From: an uncultured Clostridia bacterium
GTDB taxonomy: Bacteria; Bacillota; Clostridia; Oscillospirales; Ruminococcaceae
Assembly (NCBI GenBank): GCA_947166275.1
Contig: CAMVDP010000012.1
Coordinates: 1 to 55,507 of the forward strand
DNA: 55,507 nucleotides
Reading direction: 5' to 3'
Of this stretch, positions 27,674-36,600 are shown piece by piece. Both the position numbers and the translations under genes were made by a program. How positions within the stretch are numbered: position 1 is the first letter of the stretch; each line of letters starts with the position of its first letter. The notes under the pieces were generated by a model. The model had not been told where the DNA came from and made no database searches. It saw only the letters and a program-made list of their open reading frames with translations.

Positions 27674-28798
27674 TTGCACCCGGTCAGCAAAATGGGAATT
27701 AAGGACAACTTTCAGCAGGCGTTGAGAGAGCTTACTGGTACTGAAAAAGAGGAAAATACCGCCAAACAGAACAAGGCATCGCTCGACGCTATGAAAAACG
27801 CAGTTGCAGCCGGTGATACCGGCGAATTTGACGCAATAAAGGAGATAGACAGGCGTGCAGCAGCTGCGGCAAGCGAATATGACAGACAGCAGCGTGCATT
27901 TGCCGATGGCGTCGGCGATCCGTACCTCAACAATGTTCAACAGCCGCAGGAGGATCCCCAGATACAGACTGATATGTTCCTCGGCGTTGAGGAGAATAAA
28001 CCGGATCTCTCTATGGGACAGTCAAATCCCGGTGTCAATAACGGTGTGGATGCAGGGCTTTCGTTCACCGATCCCGGACAGCCCCATAAAGCTCCCGGCG
28101 CATATCAGCAGCCCGGCGCATATCAGCAGCAGCCCGGTGCATATCAGCAGCAGCCCGGCGCATATCAGCAGCAGCCCGGTGCATACCAGCAGCAGCCCGG
28201 AGCATATCAGCAGCAGCCCGGCGCAGGAAGCGCAAATTCCGTATATTCCGGTGCTCCCGCAGCGTCGGATCCTTCGGCGGATCAGGCAAAGATCTTCGGT
28301 CCTGCTCGCTTCAAGCAGGCGCAGAGCGAAGATGACGAGATCACCGTGATATCCAAGAATACCGTTATCGACGGAAATATCCGTTCTTTTGCCAATATGG
28401 CGGTGGACGGCAATGTCAAGGGCAACATCGAGACGACCAAGGATATAGACTTAAACGGCAAGATCGTCGGCAATATAGCGTGCAACAACGCACAGATGCG
28501 CACATCGCAGATACAGGGCAACATCCAGATGAAGGGCAACGCGTACATGGAGCGCGATACGCTGCTCATCGGCGACCTCACCTCGACATACGCCAATGTA
28601 AACGGCAAGATCAAGGGCAACCTCGATATCACAGGCAAGGCGGAGCTCAAGAGTGATGCGGTCGTATTCGGCGACATAAGCGCATCAACTATAACCGTCA
28701 ACGACGGAGCCATAATCCAGGGCTACGTCAGCACAACGTTCCTCAACAAGGAGGAAAGCAAGAATATCTTCCCCGATACCATTACTATCGGTGAATAA
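27674..28798 (+). CDS. Bactofilin-family protein with heptapeptide repeats
   Basis: Bactofilins polymerise into membrane-associated filaments that organise cell-wall enzymes. The C-terminal half (about 215-360) is a right-handed beta-helix domain with repeated I-x-G-N/D-I units such as VDGNVKGNIET and LNGKIVGNIAC. The first 130 residues are helical and charged. A Pro/Gln linker at about 139-183 carries consecutive PGAYQQQ repeats encoded by a 21-bp unit, which could change length. The start is taken as TTG 27674 with GGGAG 7 bases upstream; ATG 27692 is possible but has no good site. Long for the family because of the N-terminal extension. Confidence 0.87.
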   Translation: MHPVSKMGIKDNFQQALRELTGTEKEENTAKQNKASLDAMKNAVAAGDTGEFDAIKEIDRRAAAAASEYDRQQRAFADGVGDPYLNNVQQPQEDPQIQTDMFLGVEENKPDLSMGQSNPGVNNGVDAGLSFTDPGQPHKAPGAYQQPGAYQQQPGAYQQQPGAYQQQPGAYQQQPGAYQQQPGAGSANSVYSGAPAASDPSADQAKIFGPARFKQAQSEDDEITVISKNTVIDGNIRSFANMAVDGNVKGNIETTKDIDLNGKIVGNIACNNAQMRTSQIQGNIQMKGNAYMERDTLLIGDLTSTYANVNGKIKGNLDITGKAELKSDAVVFGDISASTITVNDGAIIQGYVSTTFLNKEESKNIFPDTITIGE

Positions 28799-28804
28799 AA
28801 AGCT

Positions 28805-28844
28805 GTCCCCCCGCTCACGGATCACCGAGGCAGGGGGACTTTTT
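28805..28844 (+). terminator. Rho-independent terminator after bactofilin
   Basis: GTCCCCC (28805-28811) pairs with GGGGGAC (28833-28839), followed by TTTTT. Confidence 0.8.
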
Positions 28845-28863
28845 ACGCATGGAGCGCTGAACA

Positions 28864-29676
28864 ATGGAATATCACTATAAAACGGGCTGTCTCGACCTTG
28901 CGCAGACGCTTGAGAGCGGTCAGTGTTTCCGCTGGCGTCGCTGTGAGGACGGTTCATACGTCGGGATATCCGGCAGATACACACTGAATGTGCGGCAGGC
29001 TCCCGACGGGGTCATCATGGAAGCTGACAGCGATGAAGCTATACGATACTGGCTCAGCTACTTTGACAGCGAGACGGATTACGAAGCCGTTATACGGCAG
29101 TTCGAGGCGGACGAGACGCTGCGGCTCGCGTCAAGTGAGAACCGCGGCATACGCATATTGCGGCAGGAACCGTTTGAGACGCTTATAAGCTTCATAATCT
29201 CACAGAACAACAATATCCCCCGCATAACAGGCATCATAGGACGGCTCTGCGAGAGCTTCGGAGAGAAGATAAGCGGTGAATACGGCGGAATGTGGAGCTT
29301 CCCGGACGCTGAAACGCTCGCATCACTCACCGCGGACGACCTTGCTCCGCTGCGAGCGGGTTTTCGCGTGAGATACATACTTGACGCGGCAAACAAGGTC
29401 GCATCCGGGCAGGTAAGGCTCCCCGAGATATATGGCATGAGCTATGACGAAGGCAAGGCATACCTCAAGACCATAGTCGGCGTGGGCGACAAGGTCGCTG
29501 ACTGCGTATTGCTGTTCGCATATCATAAGACGGAGGCTTTCCCGTCGGATGTGTGGATAAAGCGCGTTGTCGCGGAGTATTACAGCGACGGGCTTCCCGA
29601 GTGCATGGGTGACTATAAGGGCATCGCCCAGCAGTACCTCTTCGAGTATTTCAGGAAGCGTACCCCGGTGGAATAA
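28864..29676 (+). CDS. DNA glycosylase of the OGG/HhH-GPD family
   Basis: Expected to excise oxidised bases such as 8-oxoguanine and cut at the abasic site. The 270-residue protein has an OGG_N-type domain (GQCFRWRR near 20), a helical core with FETLISFIISQNNNIPRI near 102-119, and the helix-hairpin-helix GVGDKVADCVLLFA near 207-220. The catalytic Lys lies in GDKVADC, and the Asp in FPSDVWIKR near 229. This resembles the OGG1-like enzymes found in some Clostridia rather than MutY or Nth, as no Fe-S cysteine cluster is seen. It starts 20 bases after the bactofilin terminator. Confidence 0.87.
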   Translation: MEYHYKTGCLDLAQTLESGQCFRWRRCEDGSYVGISGRYTLNVRQAPDGVIMEADSDEAIRYWLSYFDSETDYEAVIRQFEADETLRLASSENRGIRILRQEPFETLISFIISQNNNIPRITGIIGRLCESFGEKISGEYGGMWSFPDAETLASLTADDLAPLRAGFRVRYILDAANKVASGQVRLPEIYGMSYDEGKAYLKTIVGVGDKVADCVLLFAYHKTEAFPSDVWIKRVVAEYYSDGLPECMGDYKGIAQQYLFEYFRKRTPVE

Positions 29677-29698
29677 GTCAGAGAAAGGAAATACTGAT

Positions 29699-30049
29699 AT
29701 GATTTGTACAAAATGCGGCTGCAGGATAGACGAGGGCTCATTATTCTGCCCGGTATGCGGAACAAAGCTTACCCAGCCTGCCGAACCGCCGGCAGCAGAT
29801 GAAGTTGAGCCGACCGCGGCAGAGGTGATACCTTCCGTGGCAGAAACAGTATCGGCGCCGGTCACGGTACAGCCGGAAGCACCCCGTGTACAGAGCTCCG
29901 AGCGTAAGGAGAAGGCTGTTAAGCCCGAACAGGATAAGGATTTCTTCGGCAGGGGCGCGTTCATCTTCTGCCTGCTGCTTATCATGCTGCTTGCGGCATC
30001 GACGGGTATGTTCGCTTATCTGTACTTTTCTGCGATAGGAGCTGTATGA
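29699..30049 (+). CDS. Zinc-ribbon single-pass membrane protein
   Basis: The 116-residue protein begins with MICTKCGC and FCPVCGTK, a four-Cys zinc ribbon. A Pro/Ala/Glu/Val-rich linker of about 55 residues follows, then a hydrophobic segment near residues 85-110 and a very short tail. Such zinc_ribbon_2 plus membrane helix proteins are common in Clostridia; function unknown. ATG 29699 was chosen because AAAGGA lies about 10 bases before it; a longer frame runs back into the glycosylase gene. Its stop overlaps the start of the metallopeptidase gene (ATGA), so the two are coupled and may act together at the membrane. Confidence 0.78.
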   Translation: MICTKCGCRIDEGSLFCPVCGTKLTQPAEPPAADEVEPTAAEVIPSVAETVSAPVTVQPEAPRVQSSERKEKAVKPEQDKDFFGRGAFIFCLLLIMLLAASTGMFAYLYFSAIGAV

Positions 30050-30666
30050 GTGACAGTGTAAAGAAGGTCGTCCGCCTCTCGCTGATAATAATCGTATCCG
30101 CGTTTATCGGGATACTGTTCGGACAGCTTGTGAGCAGCTACGAGCTGCGGTTCATGCTCTCGCGCGAGTATCTCGGCGAATACCGCGGCATTGAAATATA
30201 TACCGCCGGCAGTGTGAACGAGGAAAACATGAAGCTTCACCTTCAGGTACTCAAGGAAGCTCCGGAGCAGCTTACGAAGTGCGTTGAACGTATATACTTC
30301 ACAGGTACCGACCTTGAGCTTCCCGTGCAGGACTCGGGCATGGGTAAGGCGCTTGGGCTCACCCAGGGACAGACGGTTTATTTATCCACCGAGAGTTTCG
30401 GGTCATACGTGGCATTACATGAGATGTTCCACGCCTACGACTACGTTCACGGTGATCTGTCGGAAAACTCCGTCAGGTTTCAGAGGGTGTACGAGCGCGG
30501 AAAAAACGTCATACCGATCTTTGCGCCGAATGTGGGCGCTTATCCCGCCGAGTTTTTCGCGCAGGCGGGCGCAATGTGCATAACAATGCCGTTCGAGATG
30601 AGCATAGCTGCGCCGGAGGTGTATGAATACTTCACGGAGCTGCTTGCCGCGGAAGAAACGTCATGA
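30046..30666 (+). CDS. Membrane-anchored putative zinc metallopeptidase
   Basis: The 206-residue protein has an N-terminal membrane segment (about 9-31). An outward-facing domain with the zinc site HEMFH lies at 125-129, in VALHEMFHAYDY. A likely third ligand Glu lies about 40 residues later, in YPAEFFAQAGAM. That spacing and the E-F-F-A block recall the anthrax lethal-factor-like/Ppep (M34) gluzincins, though the N-terminal half is unlike them, so the assignment is tentative. It overlaps the upstream zinc-ribbon gene by 4 bases. A strong terminator follows. Substrate unknown. Confidence 0.62.
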   Translation: MSDSVKKVVRLSLIIIVSAFIGILFGQLVSSYELRFMLSREYLGEYRGIEIYTAGSVNEENMKLHLQVLKEAPEQLTKCVERIYFTGTDLELPVQDSGMGKALGLTQGQTVYLSTESFGSYVALHEMFHAYDYVHGDLSENSVRFQRVYERGKNVIPIFAPNVGAYPAEFFAQAGAMCITMPFEMSIAAPEVYEYFTELLAAEETS

Positions 30667-30676
30667 CCAATAGAAA

Positions 30677-30711
30677 ATCCGCCCGTGATATTTCCCGGGC
30701 GGATGTATTTT
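30677..30711. terminator. Terminator between convergent genes
   Basis: ATCCGCCCG (30677-30685) pairs with CGGGCGGAT (30696-30704). TATTTTT follows on the plus strand, and TTTT on the minus strand, so it can serve both neighbours. Confidence 0.82.
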
Positions 30712-30729
30712 TGTCATCTGTTTTTAGTG

Positions 30730-32616
30730 TCAGTCGCTGGACCAACCAGGGTTTTCCGCGACTACCACTTTTTCACTGTCGCTTGATACTACACTGTAAT
30801 TGCTTTCCGCTTTTGCGAGGAAGTTTACGGACGCATTAGTCTCTGCGAGCGATCCGTCAACGGATACGGTGTAGTTCTTGCCGCCGAAGCCGATATATAT
30901 CGTGCCCTTTTCGGAGCTTATCGATGCGTCGGAGGAGATGGTGACCGGTATCAGCGATGCGGTAGAAGCGTCGAATACGAACGTTGCGGTATCCGTGCTG
31001 TCTGTGCCGCTTACTGTGAGCAGGAAGCTGTCAAAGTGTCTGCTTCTGCGGATCTTGCATTCCGTTCCGAAGCCGCACAGCTTTTCCTGCGCGCCGGTCT
31101 TGATATCGAAGGAGTACAGGCTGTACTTCATATTCTCGTCGGTTGCTGCGAACCAGAGCTTTCCGTTCTTGCTGCCTGCGGGAGAAACTGTACCCGCGAA
31201 TTCGAACAGCGGTCTGAACTGGATATCTGTCTCGCCGCCGAGTATGAGCTCGTACATATAAGTTGTGGAGCCCGCTACTGCTTTGAGGAAGTACTTATTC
31301 TCGGGGAAGCTGTGGTGGATGGTGCCGATCTCGGCTTCACCGAAGCTTTCGCCCGCTTCCTTGTAGGAGACCTTGCCGTGCTTTGTGTTAAGCACAAGGA
31401 CTGTATTCCTGCGCTTGGAGCTTCCGCAGCCGGTGAGTATCACCGTGTTGTTGCCGGAGTAAGCAAGCTTCGGACTGTCTATTTTGTATACGCTCGCACT
31501 TTCGTTTATCAGTCCGCCGAGAGTATAGATATAAGCCTCGCTTCGTGTGAGAACTATCGCGTAGTTGTCTGCGAGCACTGTTTCGAGTGCGTTCTCGACA
31601 TTGAGCTGGTATATCTGCGTCATAAGACCGATAGTGGGAGCGGATGTAAGCTCTGTGGTTTCTACCGTGATCTCCGCTGTAGTTTCGGAAACTTCGGGAG
31701 CGTCATCGGTCTCTGCTGTTGTTGTATCGGAGGGTTCAGCATCCGAGCTTTCGGGGACCGCATCATTTGTGTCGCTGTCGGTCTCTGTGATCTCGGGGTC
31801 ATCGCCCTGGTCATCGTAGTCGCTTTCATCGGGCTCGGAGTCTTCTTCGGGCTCGGTGGTGGTATCTATGCTGATATCGGTGGAGGCAGCGGAAGTGCTT
31901 CCGGGTACTGTTATCTCTGCTTCGAATACGAACGGAGTCGTTGTGGACTCTGCGGAAGCTGTGGTAACAACGATATCGTAATCATTGGTAAGCGGATCCT
32001 TGTCGTCAAAGTCTATGGGGGCAAAAGTATCATCGTTTATCTCATCGGAGCCGAGCTCTGCGAGATATACCTTTGAGAGATCCTGGATATCACGGTAACA
32101 CTTTACGGGAGCGAAAAGCTTTGCGCCTGCTATACAGGCATCCGAGACATCGGACTCGGCGTATGTGTCAACAGCATCCTTCCCTCGGATAACTGTCGAA
32201 TCGTTCAGATATAAACACTCTATCTCTATCTCATCACAATCTGTAAGAGCGGAGAGGGATACCGACAGATCTCTGAAGCTCAAGTATTCGAGGAAGGAGA
32301 CATAGATGTTAGTCATGTCATCGGTCTCGGTACTGCTGTAATAGTTCTGCTCTGCTGCTTTGAGTCTCTGTGACGCTGAAAGCAGTGTATCGGGAGATTC
32401 AATATCAATTGAGCTGCCTGAATTGCCGACGGTATAGGCAACAGCTCCGACTGTGACCGCTACTGCCGCTGCGGCACCGACTGCTGTTTTCCAGTGTGTG
32501 CTTACAGCTCTCTGCCATGCGGGAGTTTTAGCGGCTTTCAAAGCGTTGCGTTTGATCTTCTTTTCATCGAGAGCATATTTCTCGAACAACTCTTTGTAAA
32601 AGTCGTTGGTATTCAT
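30730..32616 (-). CDS. Probable transmembrane anti-sigma factor with extracellular sensor region
   Basis: The 628-residue protein has a short charged cytoplasmic part (about 1-43) and one membrane segment (about 44-63). A first outside region runs to about 230, then a Thr/Ser/Asp/Glu-rich low-complexity linker (about 230-335). The C-terminal domain of about 290 residues has repeated beta-strand patterns that may form a propeller. It follows an ECF-type sigma gene and a zinc-ribbon gene in the same direction, with AAAGGAGG before its start. One-pass topology plus position suggests it holds the sigma factor until an outside signal arrives. No classical zinc anti-sigma motif (HxxxCxxC) is seen, so the role is an inference. 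Confidence 0.6.
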   Translation of the reverse strand: MNTNDFYKELFEKYALDEKKIKRNALKAAKTPAWQRAVSTHWKTAVGAAAAVAVTVGAVAYTVGNSGSSIDIESPDTLLSASQRLKAAEQNYYSSTETDDMTNIYVSFLEYLSFRDLSVSLSALTDCDEIEIECLYLNDSTVIRGKDAVDTYAESDVSDACIAGAKLFAPVKCYRDIQDLSKVYLAELGSDEINDDTFAPIDFDDKDPLTNDYDIVVTTASAESTTTPFVFEAEITVPGSTSAASTDISIDTTTEPEEDSEPDESDYDDQGDDPEITETDSDTNDAVPESSDAEPSDTTTAETDDAPEVSETTAEITVETTELTSAPTIGLMTQIYQLNVENALETVLADNYAIVLTRSEAYIYTLGGLINESASVYKIDSPKLAYSGNNTVILTGCGSSKRRNTVLVLNTKHGKVSYKEAGESFGEAEIGTIHHSFPENKYFLKAVAGSTTYMYELILGGETDIQFRPLFEFAGTVSPAGSKNGKLWFAATDENMKYSLYSFDIKTGAQEKLCGFGTECKIRRSRHFDSFLLTVSGTDSTDTATFVFDASTASLIPVTISSDASISSEKGTIYIGFGGKNYTVSVDGSLAETNASVNFLAKAESNYSVVSSDSEKVVVAENPGWSSD

Positions 32617-32651
32617 ATACTGAACCTCCTTTCGTAAGATATTTCAAATAT

Positions 32652-32888
32652 TCAAGGCTTAATATACCGATCACCCGGCGGGTCGTCCATCGGGTAGTAT
32701 ATGCCGACGCTTTCGTTCCAGTAATCTATCGGGTCGCTGAAGCCATGATCCTTTGCTTCCTGCAGGCTGAAAACCAGACCGCATTCCGAGCAGTAGATCC
32801 TGACTATCGGACCGGAATTCTGATACCGGATCTTTGTTTTATCCGCGAAGCACCGCGGACACGAGGCTCTTATCCTCTCGTTTTCCAT
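32652..32888 (-). CDS. Small zinc-ribbon protein
   Basis: The 78-residue soluble protein contains CPRC near residue 10 and CSEC near 33, forming a probable zinc ribbon. An acidic/aromatic tail (DYWNESVGIYYPMDDPPGD) follows. It lies 15 bases after the sigma gene and 35 bases before the membrane protein gene, so the three form one operon. GAGGG precedes the start. Not recognised as a named family. A role in the sigma regulatory circuit is possible because of position only. Confidence 0.7.
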   Translation of the reverse strand: MENERIRASCPRCFADKTKIRYQNSGPIVRIYCSECGLVFSLQEAKDHGFSDPIDYWNESVGIYYPMDDPPGDRYIKP

Positions 32889-32903
32889 TTGCAGTCCCTC
32901 GTT

Positions 32904-33455
32904 TTACAAGTCAAACTTTTTCTTCTGGCGTTCGATGGTGCGGTAGAGCTTGTTCTTGACGGAGGAGAGCGTAAGGTCGAGCTCTCTTGCGATGTCATCG
33001 AGCTTCATATCGCACACGAAGTGCAGGTAGAAGATACGACCGATAACGGGGTCGTCTTTTGCGATATCTTCGAAGATCTGCCGTGCGAGAAGCTCGTTTC
33101 CGATGACATCCTCAAGGTTTTTCTGCTCTTTGGACATCTCTTTTTCTATCTCGACCATCTGTTCTTCGGTATACTCGGAGAAGCTTGTGCTCACACTGTG
33201 CTTCTTGAGCGCGCCGAAGTAGTTGCGGCATTCGAATTTGGCAATATTGATAAGGAAAGCCTCGGCGCTTTCGATATCTTCATACCCTTTCTTTGCTATT
33301 CGCTGATAAAAACGGGTATAAATATTCTGTACGATGTCTTCCGAGTCCTGGATGCTTCCGCATTTTGAGACTACGAAGCGTGACACGGCACGGAACGTTT
33401 CGCCGTAGACTTTATTAAAATAGGCATCAAGCGCATCGCTTCCCAACAAGCTCAC
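32904..33455 (-). CDS. ECF-type RNA polymerase sigma factor
   Basis: The 183-residue protein has a region 2 domain (SIQDSEDIVQNIYTRFYQ near 33-50, AFLINIAKFECRNYF near 65-79) and a region 4 helix-turn-helix near 145-178 (MKLDDIARELDLTLSSVKNK). It has no region 1 or 3, which fits the extracytoplasmic-function class. A 45-residue acidic linker joins the two regions. It directs RNA polymerase to a small set of promoters, probably including its own (see 33481-33510). The zinc-ribbon gene and the transmembrane protein gene follow. Confidence 0.88.
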   Translation of the reverse strand: MSLLGSDALDAYFNKVYGETFRAVSRFVVSKCGSIQDSEDIVQNIYTRFYQRIAKKGYEDIESAEAFLINIAKFECRNYFGALKKHSVSTSFSEYTEEQMVEIEKEMSKEQKNLEDVIGNELLARQIFEDIAKDDPVIGRIFYLHFVCDMKLDDIARELDLTLSSVKNKLYRTIERQKKKFDL

Positions 33456-33480
33456 CTCGCTTTTTACCCCCTACATATAA

Positions 33481-33510
33481 GTAGTAGGAGATTTCGGTAA
33501 AAAAGTTTCA
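33481..33510 (-). promoter_or_regulatory. Candidate ECF-dependent autoregulatory promoter
   Basis: On the minus strand TGAAACTTT (33502-33510) is followed by CCTACTAC (33481-33488), with 17 bases between TGAAAC and CTACTAC. AAC-containing -35 elements are typical of ECF sigma factors. No good sigma-A promoter lies closer. The sigma start is about 26 bases downstream. Confidence 0.5.
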
Positions 33511-33612
33511 CTTTTACAAAATTTTTTCCGAGAAATATTACTACTCCTTCCGGCACATATATTATATATTGTGCAGTTTCGGGAGAATAATACAATATGT
33601 GGAAAAACGCTG

Positions 33613-36600
33613 TTATTCAACAGATTTGAGTGCTTCTATCATGTTCACGTTCTGTAACCGCCTGTGCATCGCGAGTGTCACCATGACCGAGAAGACCATG
33701 GTTATCACGGCGGCGAGCACGAAGCTCATGGGGTATATATTCCGTCCGAACATCACGATATCGACTTCGGCGGTAGTTATTACGAACTGCGCAAGAAATA
33801 CTCCGAGTATAAGTCCGGCACCAGTACCGAGCATCGCCAGCAGTATGTTCTCACGGAACACGTAGCTGTCGACCTCGATATCATAGAAGCCAAGCACCTT
33901 GAGCGTAGCTATCTCGCGTATACGCTCGGTAATATTGATTATCGTCAGGTCGTACATGACCACGAACGCAAGCATTCCCGCAGACGCGATGATAACAATG
34001 ATGACCATGCTGAGCGTTTCCAGCATTTTTGTGAAGGTCACCATGGTATCCGCGTTGAAGGTCACGCTGAGCGCGCCGTCAACAGCGAGCAGCTCTTTTC
34101 CGAGCTGATCCTGCGCCTCCTTCTCTCCGTCCTTGTCATGCTCGTACCGGAAGTAAAGTACGTTGTACTCCGGCGCCTTTCCGAAGATACTGCCGTATCC
34201 CTCCTCGGTCATGTAGATATAGTGGTTCGGATAGTTCTCGAACGGCGCAGTCAGCGTGACAGTGACCGATTCCGTGTCGCTTATCTCGATATCCATGGTA
34301 TCGCCTGCTCCGATGTTGTTCAGCAGCAGCGAGGATTTCTCATCTATATATATAGTATCCCCCGTGAGGGTGTATTTTTCACCGGTAGTGCGGCTTCGCA
34401 GGTCGAAGAACTCTGTAAAGCGCGCCGCGTCCGACGGTACTGCAATGTAAGCGTTGACTGATTTGCCGTTTGCCTTCACCGTCACGAGCTTCTGGAAAAC
34501 GCGGATGCTGTCGCCGTTGTGGTCGCTTATTATGCGCGCGGTCTCGTCAGCGGCTTCAGGATGCTTCTCACGGTCAAACGCGAGTATGCCGTCGTAGCTC
34601 TGGATGTCCTCGAACTGCTTCGCGATAATATCGTTTATCGAGTCAAACAGCGCGAGTCCCGTCAGCAGCAGCGCCGTACACCCGGATATTCCTATCACGG
34701 TCATCAGCATCTTACGCTTGTATCGGAACAGGTTTCTTGCCGTTACTTTGCCGCTGAAGCCGAATCGCCTCCATACCGGCGTTACGCGCTCAAGCAGTAT
34801 GCGCTTGCCGTTTTTCGGAGCTTTCGGGCGCATAAGCTGTGCCGCCTGCTCCGCGAGCGCAGAGCGTACCGTGAGATACACCGTGAGAGCTATCGCCGCC
34901 GTGAATACCGCACTTGCGATGATCGCGGTGATGAAGTCGATGCTGATGCACATTACCGGCAGGTCATACATCATACCGTAAGCCTTGATGATAACGAACG
35001 GGAACAGGTACATACCCACTGCGCAGCCGATGACACAGCCAAGCACCGTCGCGGAAAGCGCATACAGCATATACTTGAAGATGATGCTGCCATTTCCGTA
35101 GCCGAGGGCTTTGAGTGTGCCGATAGCGACACGCTGCTCCTCCACCATACGTGACATTGTGGTAAGGCACACGAGCATCGCCACGATTATGAAGAACACG
35201 GGAAATACTCCCGCGATATTGTTGATCCTGTCGGCGTTTTCGCCGTATTCCGCGAAGCCGGGGAAGTCTCTGCGCGTGAAAACGTACCACTTCGGCTTCG
35301 AGAGATCGTTGAGCTTTTCGCGTGCGTCGGCGAGCTCCGATCTTGCGTCGGCTATCTTCTCTGCGCCTTCGGCTTTTTTCTCTTCGAGCTCTCTGCGTCC
35401 GTTCTCAAGCTCTGTTTTCGCTTCTTCAAGCTGCTTCCTGCCGTCCTCGAGTTCCGCTTTGCCGTCGTTCAGCTGCTTCCAGCCGTCATCCAGCTCCGCT
35501 CTCGCGTCCGCGAGCTTCTGCTCTGCATCGTCGAGCTCCTTTTTGCCCGCATCAAGCTTTGCCTTGTTTTCCGAGAGCATCTTCTCGCCCTCGGCGATCT
35601 GCCGTTCGCCGTCCTCAAGTGCGGCAATGCCGTCTTTGAGCATCTTCATATCGGGGCTTATGGCAGCGTACATATCTATTATCGCGGGTGTGAGCTCGGA
35701 AACGCCGAGTATCTCCATAGCACGGCGCTTGCCGTCATCGACGAGTTTCTTGCCTTCTTCGTACTGCGCCTTGCCCTCTTCGAGCTGTCTGACCCCGTCG
35801 TTGTATTCCGCAAGCCCGTCATTGTATTTTGTGAGCCCGTCGTTATACTTGTCAAGCCCGTCGGAGTATTCTTTTTCTCCGTCATTGAGCTTCTGTTCGT
35901 TCTCCTTTATTTCTGCTTCGCCGTCAAGCAGCTTCCGCTCATTCTCGGCGATCTCGCGTTCACCGTCGGCAAGCTTACGCTCGCCGTCCGCTATCTTTTC
36001 GTTGTATTCCTTTTCCGCGTCTGAAAGCTTTTTCTCCGCGTCGGAGATCTTCTCGTCCGCTTTGCGCATTATGCTGTCGAAGCGCTCATCCGCACGGCGT
36101 TCCCCGACTTGTTCCGCAGTCTTCTTGAGGTCGTCCGTTGAGTCCTTGTATTCATCGGAGTAGCAGTTCAGCTCCGCCAGCTTCGGTATTCGCAGATATA
36201 CCTCTGTGTAGTATTCTTGGCAGAAATTACTGTCAGGTATATAGTAAATAGACTCGATGGAGCCGCTGCCGATATTTGTGCTGCCGCGGGTGGTCTTGTC
36301 GATGTACATGGCTGAACGCGCCGTGCCGACAATGGTGTATTCGCTTACGGTAAGCATATCGTCGGGCGAGTCTCCGTTATTCTCGGTGAAGTATACGGTA
36401 TCGCCCACCTTCGGTCCGCCCATCATCTTGGTAGAGCTCACGAGGCACTCCCGCTCGTTTTCGGGCATTCTGCCCTCGGTGAGGGTTATGGAGTTCGCGC
36501 TCTCGTTCCGCATGAAATCGCTGAACGACATCAGCCTTGTTGCTGCGGGCGGACGGTCAGCGTAGTGTGCTATCAGGTCTGAAAAGTATGTCGGGTACAC

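Noticed and set aside
31036-32076. Long plus-strand frame opposite the anti-sigma-like gene
   Set aside because: It is the complementary shadow of a gene with biased codons; it lacks a ribosome site and domain motifs.
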